A stretch of 64,000 nucleotides of DNA, from assembly GCF_030317035.1 (NCBI RefSeq), contig NZ_JASZYK010000010.1:1-64000 (forward strand), in the 5' to 3' direction. The stretch is from Variovorax sp. J22G73 (GTDB lineage Bacteria; Pseudomonadota; Gammaproteobacteria; Burkholderiales; Burkholderiaceae_C). The notes under the pieces are model-generated. The model saw only the letters and a program-made list of their open reading frames with translations. It had not been told where the DNA came from and searched no databases. The first letter of the stretch is position 1. Each line of letters opens with the position of its first letter. Positions 32,001-39,533 of the stretch are shown piece by piece. Position numbers and translations under genes: made by a program.

Positions 32001-34077
32001 GCCCGGCCTGCCGCTGCCCGGCACCGGCGGCTACACCATCACCGAGACGCAGCCCGCGGGCTACGACGAAGGCATTGCCGTGCCCGGCACCCTGGGCGGC
32101 ACCGCGCAGGGCCCGAACCAGATCCGCGTGAACTTCACCGGGCTGGACGCGCACGGCACCGGCTACGACTTCAACGAGCACAGCAACCAGCCCGCCTCGC
32201 TCAGCGGCACCGTGTGGTTCGACCAGAACCACAACCGCAGCCGCGAATCGGGCGAAGGCCAGGGCGAAGGCTGGACGGTGGAGCTGCTGCGCTGCGCCGA
32301 CGGCGGCAACGCCTGCAGCGAGAACACCGCCACCGTGGTCTACACCGTGACCACCGGCGCCGACGGCGGCTACCGCTTCGGCGACCTGGTGCCCGGCGAA
32401 TACCGCGTGCGCTTCCGCTCGCCCGACGGCCGCGTGGTGGGCGGCGTGTGGCCGACCGACGCCGCGCAGAACGGTGCCAGCGGCCCGTACCCGACGCCGG
32501 CCGCCAGCGACCCGCGCTTCAGCATCAAGGTGCGCGTGAGCGCGGGCGCCAACGTGCAGAAGCAGGATTTGCCGTACGACCCGGGCGGCGTGGTGTACGA
32601 CAGCGTCAGCGGCACCCCCGTGCCCGGCGCCGTGGTGCGCCTGGTGGGCCCGAGCGGCTTCGACCCCGCGCAGCACCTGTTCGACGGGCGCGACACCTAC
32701 ACCACCGGTCCCAACGGCTACTACGACTTCTTCCTGCTGCCGGGCGCGCCGGCCGGCGAGTACCGCCTGGCGGTGACGCCGCCGGGTGCCTACCTGCCGT
32801 CGTCCATCTACCCGGCCGCGGCCGGCGCGCTGGGCACGCAGTCGTGCGCGGCGCCGGCCAACGGCCCGGCGCCCGCGCAGAGCAACCCCTGCGTGGTGAG
32901 CCCGGGCGCGGCCCTGGTGCCGGGCGCGGGCTACTACCTGTCGTTCCAGATGCCGGCCGGCGGCGGCCAGCACGTGGTGGCCAACAACATTCCGCTGGAC
33001 CCGTCGGACGCCACGCTCATCGAGCTGCGCAAGACCACCTCCAAGCTCACCGTGAAGAAGGGCGAGCTGCTGCCGTACCGCATCACGGCGCGCAACACGC
33101 GCGGCAACCCCGTGCCGGGCGTGGCCGTGGTCGACACGCTGCCGCCGGGCTTTCGCTACATCCAGGGCTCGCTCAGCGTGCGCACGCTGCCCGGCGGCGC
33201 GGCGCTGCCGGTGGTGCCGCAGGTGAACGGACGCCAGCTCGTGGTTGCCGGGCAGAACTTCGCGCCCAACGAGACCAAGGAATACCTGATGGTCGCGGGC
33301 GTGGGGGTCGGCGTGGGCGAGGGCGAGTTCGTCAACCAGGTCGTCGCGCTGCAGGGCGTGGGCGGGCGCACCCTGTCGAACCTGGCCACCGCCACCGTGC
33401 GCGTGGTGCCCGACGCGCTGTTCGACTGCACCGACGTGATCGGCAAGGTCTACGACGACAAGAACGCCAACGGCTACCAGGACGAGGGCGAACCCGGCCT
33501 GGCCAACGTGCGCATCGCCACCGTCAACGGCGTGCTGGTGACCACCGACGCGCAGGGCCGCTACCACATCGCCTGCGCCGCCATTCCGAAGGAAGGCACC
33601 GGCAGCAACCTGGTGCTCAAGCTCGACGAGCGCACGCTGCCCTCGGGCTACCGCACCACCAGCGAGAACCCGGCGGCCGAGCGCGCCACGCGCGGCAAGG
33701 TGCTGAAGGTGAACTTCGGCGCCACCGTGCACCGCGTGGTGCGCCTGGCGCTGCAGGGCGCGGCCTTCGACGACGGCGCGGCCACGCTGCGCGCCGCCTT
33801 CGCGGGCGAGCTCGAGCGCACGGTGCAGGTGCTGTCCGAGAAGCCCTCGGTGCTGCGCCTGGCCTACAAGGCCGCCCCGGGCGAGCCCGAATCGCTGGGC
33901 CACCAGCGCGTGGATGCGGTGAAGGCCGCGGTGCTGGCGCGCTGGAAGGCGCTGGGCAAGCAGCGCGCCGAACAGGGCAACAGCAACGGCAACGAGCCGC
34001 TTTTCAACCTGGACATCGAGGTCGAGCTGGTGCCCGCCACGGCGGCTGGCACCGCTCCGGACGCGGCGAAGCCATGA
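26011..34077 (+). CDS. Giant DUF11/SdrD_B-repeat exoprotein
   Basis: The 2,688-residue product has an export signal with a long N region (RRRPRLLASLAGLAAGLLLAATAHA, cleavage near residue 52). Residues about 60-1,200 carry DUF11-type beta-sandwich repeats (for example DVTVTKSASPNSVPVGQLLT and DLVVTKRDDVDPVNVGDDVG). From about 1,200 to 2,200 come about eight SdrD_B-like repeats (SGRVYEDLNGNGLIDGGEPG, AGRVYQDADYNG, GWVYVDANNDG, AGTVYNDANRNG). Then follow another DUF11 unit and a last SdrD_B unit (VIGKVYDDKNANGYQDEGEPG). The C-terminal 120 residues resemble a worn OmpA-like domain. There is no LPXTG motif. Its stop overlaps the next start (ATGA), so it is coupled to the beta-barrel gene. A role as surface or secreted adhesin is inferred. 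The ATG at 26011 was chosen for its ribosome-binding site. Confidence 0.88.
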   Translation: MSSTPTNLSAAALACRDVSTHAAPAPVRRRPRLLASLAGLAAGLLLAATAHAVPQVSSLVHAPDILPAGGTVTSTVTIAETDSLPITAPGASFTYTIPANSVYMGTGAVPVGSCTADVAVGAAGPGTLTCTGITLGANQLRNFEVLLRTLTQGTLSVKATPGGSGSSETKAITVNRGADMAVAISAPATAPSGATVPIVFTVTNNGPDDSTGSTLTYPIPTGLSVSGTGLPSGCSVSGSLLTCNVPVTPATTGNNTRTFTINGVVTAGTGSTITHQTAVAPAGTVGDGVSTNNTATANTGVTAGYVLALAKSHDGGQLLVGQRFNFTLKPSFSGTAPTGVTLSDTVPANFAIQAPVSAPAGWSCSVAGQAVNCTRSNIGSGGANVALGDIVIPVVATSAGAGVVNQATVSATGPIAASATGSVPADVAVSETDFKADKRRGWPQNNVPLGQAFDYQVGSTNLGPTRLLAGSTLKLFDQLPSGVLINSVTQRDGYSCTLTQGGAPVNPTPAAPVAGPAELNCTRTLTADIGVDTSTTARNGGYVLVNVTIPALPPGGLVVNRMCVNVALATGTDPDANTGNDCVDLGTGADASATAADVKVLKRVVGIGDSAGNRQVAGLPVTWEIEVVNTGPSEAQSVPVTDSFAQVVGTSTVTQTPNGGTFAGTCALPTTGGGTVALTGCALSVLPVCRASTDAPSALPLCPVVRVVATHYGDGRSATDDGFEINNTARAVALTPADPDLANNNGAATAYLVARTDVTVTKSASPNSVPVGQLLTYTLTARNQTLAQGSRSRAYDVRVSDTLPANLMFISATPSMGSCATQPSTTQPTGPGNDQLVCALGALDRTVQQTVTVRVRPLYALNGAVVTNNVQVSTVTPENDTTNNSASAPATITPPVYDLVVTKRDDVDPVNVGDDVGYTITVSNNSASTAEDVRLVDLLPLPGPLGEAPPSLVSVTSPPGTTFSMANGAALGASGGQIVFTIPKLGGAGATSTGEPNTLQFRVVLKGVSRGTFQNNAKVDFFDAARNVYDTVQGNNTVAENTTFRFKADVQVVSKAAVATGSATALTTVSSTQTFDWLVQLRNNGPDSAETTSFTDTLPAPLVLAGTPVFTVTGGTFVPAAPSCTGTAGGSAVSCAITSMPANGTATVRIPVRFSGAAPANGTDITNRAHIVTTGSGDTNGGADPDAGNNFNEGKVTVQNSALSGRVYEDLNGNGLIDGGEPGIAGVTMQLSGTDSTGNAVTRTTTTDANGNWAFTVPAGTYSVVEVQPAAYLPGITKAGSASGVGSTPGTVPTAGAGITNGPVGSNANRIDNIVLGTGGTSAANNFGEVRAASLAGRVYQDADYNGAASAGDPGIAGITVTLSGTDMFGNAVSKTTTTAAGTGAYAFANLVPGSYTLTETQPAAFADGSDAAGTAGGTAGNDVVSAIALRSNVSGTGYDFGELLTRIPVRVFVDANNDGVPQAGDTGIDNVVLRLTGTDAAGNPVNIAAVATGTPGGYEFRNVPPSNAGGYTITETQPANYAPGKANNNGQPGTPQGGGNAITGVTVAGTNVPLVQGDYYFGELLPGGISGRVYYDRDGSGAQGAPATEPGLAGVAITLTGTDVNGQPVSRTTTTDGNGDYSFPNLAPGSYTVTETRPAGYQPGITRAGNVSGAGSTPGAVPTAGSGVTSGPNGSTANVIQNIVLGAVGAGSAGNNFSAVKPASLSGYVYADVAPSNGTKDSGEPGIAGTTVRVSGTDFLGNAVERTVQTAADGRYLVDALTPGTYQIDETQPAGVADGPESLGTVGGAPRGSANPGGTNDRFGGLALVSEDVGIDYNFGERGGQIAGWVYVDANNDGIRQPTEAGIAGVTLTLTGRSASGLVVNATAVTDASGRYVFTGLLPADAAGYTLRETQPPTYADGLDAVGTLEGTASGTLGNDVVSAIAYRGGNGDNYNFGERGASLAGTVYNDANRNGTREAQDLPIAGVTLTLTGTDAAGQPVTRTAVTDANGRYELPGLPLPGTGGYTITETQPAGYDEGIAVPGTLGGTAQGPNQIRVNFTGLDAHGTGYDFNEHSNQPASLSGTVWFDQNHNRSRESGEGQGEGWTVELLRCADGGNACSENTATVVYTVTTGADGGYRFGDLVPGEYRVRFRSPDGRVVGGVWPTDAAQNGASGPYPTPAASDPRFSIKVRVSAGANVQKQDLPYDPGGVVYDSVSGTPVPGAVVRLVGPSGFDPAQHLFDGRDTYTTGPNGYYDFFLLPGAPAGEYRLAVTPPGAYLPSSIYPAAAGALGTQSCAAPANGPAPAQSNPCVVSPGAALVPGAGYYLSFQMPAGGGQHVVANNIPLDPSDATLIELRKTTSKLTVKKGELLPYRITARNTRGNPVPGVAVVDTLPPGFRYIQGSLSVRTLPGGAALPVVPQVNGRQLVVAGQNFAPNETKEYLMVAGVGVGVGEGEFVNQVVALQGVGGRTLSNLATATVRVVPDALFDCTDVIGKVYDDKNANGYQDEGEPGLANVRIATVNGVLVTTDAQGRYHIACAAIPKEGTGSNLVLKLDERTLPSGYRTTSENPAAERATRGKVLKVNFGATVHRVVRLALQGAAFDDGAATLRAAFAGELERTVQVLSEKPSVLRLAYKAAPGEPESLGHQRVDAVKAAVLARWKALGKQRAEQGNSNGNEPLFNLDIEVELVPATAAGTAPDAAKP

Positions 34078-37000
34078 CGCGCGCACGCACCCCCGCCATG
34101 ACCCTCCCCCAGACCCCGAACCCGATCCAGCGAGCCGACATGAGAAGACAGCTTCCGAAGCGCATGACCCTGGCCGGCGCCGTTGCCGCCGCCTGCCTGA
34201 GCATGGGCCTGGCCGCCGCGCAGGACACGGCCGTGCGCGGCCGCATGCTCGACCACGCCGGCGCCGACCCGCGCGCCGTGGAGATCGACGGCGCGCGCCG
34301 CCTGCCGCGCAGCAGCGAGCGCGAGCTGCCCAAGGCCACCTTCGTGCTCGGCGACGAGCGCGCGCCGGTGGCTGTTCAAGCCTTGCCCGTCCCTCTGCCT
34401 GCGACGGCCGCCGAACGCAGCGACAGCGGCACGCCGCATTTCGATTCGGGCGTCGATGCGCTGTCGGACGCCGACCGTGCGCAGCTCGAGCGCATCGCCG
34501 CGCAGGTGAAAGGCCGCGACGGCCTGCGCTTCGAAATCGTCGGCCACACCGACATGCAGCGCCTGAGCGCGAAGTCGCGCGAGCGCTTCGCCGACAACCA
34601 GGCGTTGGGCCTGGCCCGCGCGCAGCAGGTGGGCCGCTACCTCACGCAGCGCCTGGGGCTGCCCGAGGCCGCCGCGTCGGCCAGCTCGCGCGGCCCCGAC
34701 GCGCCCGTGGCCACGCCGGCCGCCGACCCCGCCAACTGGGCCGCCAACCGACGGGTGGAAGTGCGCGTGTACTGGCGCGATGCCGTGGTGGCGGTGGCCC
34801 CACCCGCGCTTGCGCCCGCACCGGCCGACCCCGGCGTGTGCCGCACCTTCACCGCCTTCGGCACCGACGACGCGCCGCTGCGCCTGAGCGTGGACGGCCA
34901 GCTGCTGTCGGCCGACGGCAAGCTGCCCGCGGGCGAGGGCACCACGAGTGCCGACCGCCAGCGCTGCGTCGACGTGCAGCTCGAGCGCAACCAGCTGCGC
35001 CTGCAGTACGACAACCTCTCGCAGCCCCGGCGCCTGAGCGCCAGCGCCTGGCCCACCACCGTGGTGGCGGGCGACACCGTGCGCTTCGCCGGCTACAGCA
35101 ACTACCTGCTGTTCACCGGCAAGGCCGAGCTGCGCGTGTTCAGCGCCAACGACGTGATGCAGCGCCGCCTGGTCGCGACGGTGCCGCTGGACGCCGGCCT
35201 GCGCGGCGAGTGGCAGGTGCCCGCGGCGCTGGCCGAACGCCTGGGGGGCTTGGGCGGACTGGGCGGGCAGGGCGAAGGGGCGGCCGACGCCACCGCCAAG
35301 CTCTACTACCGCGTGCGCGTGTACGACCGCCAGGGCCGCTTCGACGAAACCGACGACCTGTCGCTCACGCTCGCGAAGCGCCACAAGCCGGAGACCGGCC
35401 TGCCGCCGGACCCCGCGCGCGAGCTGCTGCGCGGCTACGGCAACAACAACATCGCCATTGCCAACATTCCGTTGAGCGCGGGCACCGTCACCGCCAGCGG
35501 CGCGGCCATTCGCCCCGGCGAGAGCGTGCGCGCGCTGGGCTTCGCGGTGCCGGTGGACGACAACGGGCGCTTCGTGTTCCAGCAGCTGGTGCCGCGCCGC
35601 GTGCAGACCGGCGAGATCGCCGTCACCGACGCGCAGGGCGCCACGCGCGCCTACCGCCGGGACTTCGAGCTGCCCGCCAGCGACTGGTTCTTCGTGGGCC
35701 AGGCCGACCTCACCGTGGGCAGCAACAGCGTGAGCGGGCCGGCCGCGATCATGACCAACGACAAGAACCGCTACGGCGGTGGCGGCTGGAGCGAAGGCCG
35801 CGTCGCCGGCTACGCCAAGGGCCAGCTGAACGACCGCTGGACGCTCACCGCCAGCGTGGACACCGAGGAGCGCCCGCTGAAGGAGCTGTTCCGAAACCTC
35901 GACCGCAAGGACCCGACCTCGCTGTTCAGGCGCTTCGACCCCGAGGACTCGTGGAGCACCTTCGGCGACGACTCCACCACCATCGAGGACGCACCCACGC
36001 AGGGCCGCTTCTACCTGCGCGTGGACGACGGCCGCTCGCAGGCCATGTGGGGCAACTTCAAGCTCAACTTCGGCGACACCGAGCTCACGCGCGTGAGCCG
36101 CGGGCTGTACGGCTTTCATGGCCGCTACCTGGGGGAGGAATCGACCGCCTTCGGCGAGGCGCGCCTGAAGATCGACGCCTTCGCGGCCGAGCCGGGCACG
36201 CTGGCCGCGCGCGAGGAATTCCGCGGCACCGGCGGCTCGCTGTACTACCTGCGCAACCAGGACATCACGCGCGGCGCCGAGCGCGTGACGCTCGAGATTC
36301 GCGACCGCGACTCCGGCTTCGTGCTCAAGCGCACGCCGCTGGTGCCCAGCTCCGACTACGAGATCGACTACCTGCAGGGCCGCGTGCTGCTGTCCGCGCC
36401 GCTGCCCAGCCTGTCGGACGACGGTGCGCTGGTGCGCGCCGGCGGCTTCACCGGCATGCCGGCCTACCTGGTGGTGGACTACGAATACACGCCGCTGGCC
36501 ACCTCGCTGGACACGCTGGCCGTGGGCGGGCGCGTGTCGTGGTGGGCGAACGACCACGTGGGCGTGGGCGTGACCGCGTCGCGGCAGGACCAGATCGGCG
36601 GCGACCAGCGCCTGGCCGGCGCCGACATCACGCTGCGCAAGACCGAGAACACCTACGTCAAGGGCGAGTTCGCGCGCAGCAAGGGGCCGGGCACCGGCCA
36701 GCTCGATTCGCTGGACGGGGGCTTCAGCTTCACCGGGCGCAACGGGTCGCTCGGCGGCTCGATCGGTAACTCGCTCGGCAATGGCCCCACGGGCAACGCC
36801 AACGCCTGGCGCCTCGAAGGCCAGGCCGACCTGGGCGACTACGAGATCCGCGGTGGCGGTCGCGTGAGCGCCTATGCGCAGTCGCGCGACGCGGGCTTCT
36901 CCGCGCCGGGCCAGTACGCGAGCAACGCCACGCGCCAGGTCGGCGTGCAGGGCACGGTGCCGTTCGGAGAGAAGGGCGAGAACGGCGAGCTGCGCCTGAA

Positions 37001-38432
37001 GGCCGACCGCCGCGACGAGCGCGACGGCTACAACGCCAGCGTGCTCGACGCGCAGTACGCCGTGGCCCTGTCGCCCCACTGGAAGCTGGGCCTGGGCATG
37101 CGCTACGACGACAAGACCGGCGACGCGCTCATCACCAGCCCGTCGCTGCCCACCACGCAGGCCGTGACGGGCGAGCGTGCCGACGCCGCGGTGCAGCTGG
37201 AGTACACCGGCAGCGACACCTGGAGCGCCTACGGCTTCGCGCAGAAGACGCTGCGGCGCACCGGCACGCGGCTGGAGAACGACCGGCTGGGCTTCGGAGG
37301 GCGCTACCGCGTGAACGACAAGCTCGCGCTGCGCGGCGAGCTTTCCACCGGCGACGGCGGGCTGGCCGGCAAGGCCGGCGTCGACTACCAGTACGACGAC
37401 CGCTCCAACCTCTACATGACCTACGTGGCCGACACCGGCCGCACCGACGAGAACCTCATCGGCCGCGGCGGCAGCCTGGTGACGGGCGTGCGCTCGCGCG
37501 TGGGCGACGGCCTCACGCTGTTCACCGAGCACCGCCAGGCCACCGGCACGCAGCCGGGCCTCACGCATGCCTACGGCGTGCAGTACGCGCCCGACACGCG
37601 CTGGACCTTCGGCGTGAACTTCGAGAACGGCTGGGTCGGCGCCGAGACGCTGGGCGCCACGCGCCGCGAGGCCGTGGCCTTCACCACCGGCTATTCGAGC
37701 GAGCAGCTGAAGTACAGCGGCGGCCTCGAATACCGCAAGGACCGCACCACGGCCGAAACCCGCACCAGCTGGCTGGTGAAGAACTCCTTCGCCTGGAAGG
37801 TGGACGACGACGCGCGCTGGGTCGGCAAGTTCAACTGGGCCGACAGCGACAGCACCACCGGCACGCTGGCCGCGGCCAAGTACACCGAGGCCATGCTGGG
37901 CTACGCGCTGCGCCCGGCCTTCAACGACCGGCTCAACCTGCTGTTCAAGTACACCTACCTGTACGACCTGTCCTCGCCGGGGCAGGTGGTGTCGGGCGGC
38001 ATCGACTCCAGCCTGGGCACCGTGTCGACCACCGGAATCGACTACCAGCAGCGCAGCCATGTGTTCGCCATCGACGCCACCTGGGACCTGAACGAGCGCT
38101 GGACGCTGGGCGGCAAGTACGCCTGGCGGCGCGGCGAACTGCGCGCGAGCCGCGACAGCAGCTCGCCGTGGTTCAAGAGCTCGGCCGAGCTCGCGGTGCT
38201 GCGCGTGGACTGGAAGCTGGTGCGCAACTGGGACTGGATGGTCGAGTGGCGCACCCTGCGCGCACGCGAGCTCAAGGACCGCAAGAACGGCTGGGTCACC
38301 GCCGCGTACTACCACGTCAACGAGAACCTGAAGGTGGGCGTGGGCTACAACTTCACCGACTACTCCGACAACCTCACGGACATGAGCTACCGCAGCAAGG
38401 GCTGGTTCCTGAACGTGCTCGGCAAGTTCTGA
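34074..38432 (+). CDS. OmpA-domain plus beta-barrel outer-membrane protein, coupled to the DUF11 exoprotein
   Basis: The 1,452-residue product has a signal peptide (RMTLAGAVAAACLSMGLAAA). It continues with an OmpA-like peptidoglycan-binding domain (about residues 120-236: HFDSGVDALSDADRAQLERI, EIVGHTDMQ, NRRVEVRVYW), Ig-like beta domains (about 250-530), and a long C-terminal half of alternating amphipathic strands ending NVLGKF. A terminal Phe fits insertion by the BAM complex. The segment YEIDYLQGRVLLSAPLP recurs in very large outer-membrane barrels. The ATG at 34074 overlaps the upstream stop. An internal ATG at 34140 would place the signal peptide at the very N terminus and is an alternative start. 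It probably anchors or exports the exoprotein, by inference. Confidence 0.85.
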   Translation: MTRARTPAMTLPQTPNPIQRADMRRQLPKRMTLAGAVAAACLSMGLAAAQDTAVRGRMLDHAGADPRAVEIDGARRLPRSSERELPKATFVLGDERAPVAVQALPVPLPATAAERSDSGTPHFDSGVDALSDADRAQLERIAAQVKGRDGLRFEIVGHTDMQRLSAKSRERFADNQALGLARAQQVGRYLTQRLGLPEAAASASSRGPDAPVATPAADPANWAANRRVEVRVYWRDAVVAVAPPALAPAPADPGVCRTFTAFGTDDAPLRLSVDGQLLSADGKLPAGEGTTSADRQRCVDVQLERNQLRLQYDNLSQPRRLSASAWPTTVVAGDTVRFAGYSNYLLFTGKAELRVFSANDVMQRRLVATVPLDAGLRGEWQVPAALAERLGGLGGLGGQGEGAADATAKLYYRVRVYDRQGRFDETDDLSLTLAKRHKPETGLPPDPARELLRGYGNNNIAIANIPLSAGTVTASGAAIRPGESVRALGFAVPVDDNGRFVFQQLVPRRVQTGEIAVTDAQGATRAYRRDFELPASDWFFVGQADLTVGSNSVSGPAAIMTNDKNRYGGGGWSEGRVAGYAKGQLNDRWTLTASVDTEERPLKELFRNLDRKDPTSLFRRFDPEDSWSTFGDDSTTIEDAPTQGRFYLRVDDGRSQAMWGNFKLNFGDTELTRVSRGLYGFHGRYLGEESTAFGEARLKIDAFAAEPGTLAAREEFRGTGGSLYYLRNQDITRGAERVTLEIRDRDSGFVLKRTPLVPSSDYEIDYLQGRVLLSAPLPSLSDDGALVRAGGFTGMPAYLVVDYEYTPLATSLDTLAVGGRVSWWANDHVGVGVTASRQDQIGGDQRLAGADITLRKTENTYVKGEFARSKGPGTGQLDSLDGGFSFTGRNGSLGGSIGNSLGNGPTGNANAWRLEGQADLGDYEIRGGGRVSAYAQSRDAGFSAPGQYASNATRQVGVQGTVPFGEKGENGELRLKADRRDERDGYNASVLDAQYAVALSPHWKLGLGMRYDDKTGDALITSPSLPTTQAVTGERADAAVQLEYTGSDTWSAYGFAQKTLRRTGTRLENDRLGFGGRYRVNDKLALRGELSTGDGGLAGKAGVDYQYDDRSNLYMTYVADTGRTDENLIGRGGSLVTGVRSRVGDGLTLFTEHRQATGTQPGLTHAYGVQYAPDTRWTFGVNFENGWVGAETLGATRREAVAFTTGYSSEQLKYSGGLEYRKDRTTAETRTSWLVKNSFAWKVDDDARWVGKFNWADSDSTTGTLAAAKYTEAMLGYALRPAFNDRLNLLFKYTYLYDLSSPGQVVSGGIDSSLGTVSTTGIDYQQRSHVFAIDATWDLNERWTLGGKYAWRRGELRASRDSSSPWFKSSAELAVLRVDWKLVRNWDWMVEWRTLRARELKDRKNGWVTAAYYHVNENLKVGVGYNFTDYSDNLTDMSYRSKGWFLNVLGKF

Positions 38433-38600
38433 TGCGGGCGCAGCGACGCACCGGCGCGCGGCCGGAAGTGATGGACGCCCGGCGGGTCGGCGCGCGGTTC
38501 ACGGGGCGGCTGCGGGGGCCGCTGCGCAGGCTGCCGGGTGGGGCGATGCAGCGAAGCGAAGTCGATCGCCTGCGCACGCTGAAGCCGGCATGGCGCTAGC

Positions 38601-39398
38601 TCAGGCCTTGCCCAGCGGCGGCCTGGAGAACAGGCCCGACGAGCTGCTCATGGTCGCGAGCTCGCGCGCCGTTTCCAGCAGCACCGGGCCGAGGGCGTTC
38701 ATGCGCTGCAGCCCCAGGCGGCTGCGCGGCCCCGCGAGGCTGATCACGCCCAGCGCCGCATGCTGGGGGCTGCGGCGCACCGGCGCCGCCACGGCCGACA
38801 TGCCGGGCGCGAACACCTCGTCGATCATGGCGTAGCCGCGCACGCGCGCAGCGTGCAGAAAGCCCAGCAGGGCCTTCACCGTGACCGGCGCCTTCGGTCC
38901 GTATTCTTCCGGCGTGCCGAAGCCCTGCTTCGAGACCAGCGCCATCGCGTGTTCGTCCGACAGCGTCATCAGCCAGGCGTGGCCCGACGAGGTGCACGAC
39001 AGCCGCGCGTTCATGCCCATGTCGGGGTCGTAGCGAAAGCCCTTGCGGTTGCCTTCGGCCTTCGCGACCCAGGTCAGGCGGTCCTGGTCGACGATGGACA
39101 GGCGCGCCAGTTCGCCCGATCGCTCGGCCAGCGTCTCGATCATCGGCTGCGCGATGTCGACCAGGCCCGAGCTGCTCAAAAAGCTCAGCCCCAGCGCGGG
39201 CAGCTTGGTGGTCATGACGTAGTCGCCGCGCTCGCGAACCTGGCGCACATAGCCGCGCGCCACCAGGTCGTCGAGCAGCCGGTGGCAGGCGCTGCGGGGG
39301 AGCTCGAGCGCGTCGGCGATCGATGCCAGCGGCATGCCGTTCGCGCCGTGGCCCAGCAGTTCAAGAATCTGCAATCCCCGGTCCAGTGCCGTGCTCAT
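38601..39398 (-). CDS. IclR-family transcriptional regulator
   Basis: The 265-residue product has an N-terminal winged helix-turn-helix (GLQILELLGHGANGMPLASI, PRSACHRLLDDLVARGYV) and a C-terminal effector-binding domain with GMNARLSCTSSGHAWL and GVISLAGPRSR, typical IclR architecture and length. Such proteins control aromatic, quinate or other small-molecule catabolism and bind short palindromes. It is divergent from the MHS transporter gene, and a perfect ATTCCA/TGGAAT palindrome lies 32 bases upstream of its start. The ATG at 39398 (MSTALDRGLQ) fits the family N terminus. The 168-base stretch between its end and the convergent barrel gene shows no supported gene. Confidence 0.93.
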   Translation of the reverse strand: MSTALDRGLQILELLGHGANGMPLASIADALELPRSACHRLLDDLVARGYVRQVRERGDYVMTTKLPALGLSFLSSSGLVDIAQPMIETLAERSGELARLSIVDQDRLTWVAKAEGNRKGFRYDPDMGMNARLSCTSSGHAWLMTLSDEHAMALVSKQGFGTPEEYGPKAPVTVKALLGFLHAARVRGYAMIDEVFAPGMSAVAAPVRRSPQHAALGVISLAGPRSRLGLQRMNALGPVLLETARELATMSSSSGLFSRPPLGKA

Positions 39399-39429
39399 CG
39401 GTGTGCCCCATCCTGCGATATGAAAGCCA

Positions 39430-39444
39430 ATTCCAACCTGGAAT
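39430..39444. promoter_or_regulatory. Probable IclR-type operator
   Basis: ATTCCA-ACC-TGGAAT is a perfect 15-base palindrome between the divergent regulator and transporter genes. Its TGGAA half-sites match the style of known IclR-family sites. A second dyad, CAATCGC (39466-39472) and GCGATTG (39495-39501), lies nearer the transporter. Confidence 0.55.
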
Positions 39445-39533
39445 GGCGTGCGCCCGCAAGCCCAACAATCGCTTCCGTCCTGCGGTGACGCGGGGCGATT
39501 GTCCCAAGAACCACACACAACAGAGACACGTAC

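Noticed and set aside
25867..34086. Minus-strand open frame of 2,739 codons opposite the DUF11 exoprotein
   Set aside because: Composition shadow with no recognisable domains. The + strand product has a signal peptide and known repeat families.
34140..34142. Internal ATG as the start of the barrel protein
   Set aside because: Kept only as an alternative. It gives a tidier signal peptide but has a weak ribosome-binding site, whereas the ATG at 34074 overlaps the upstream stop and can be coupled.
38432..38599. 55-codon Arg-rich open frame after the barrel gene (TGATG junction)
   Set aside because: It has no ribosome-binding site, a composition typical of shadow frames in GC-rich DNA, and no recognisable features.
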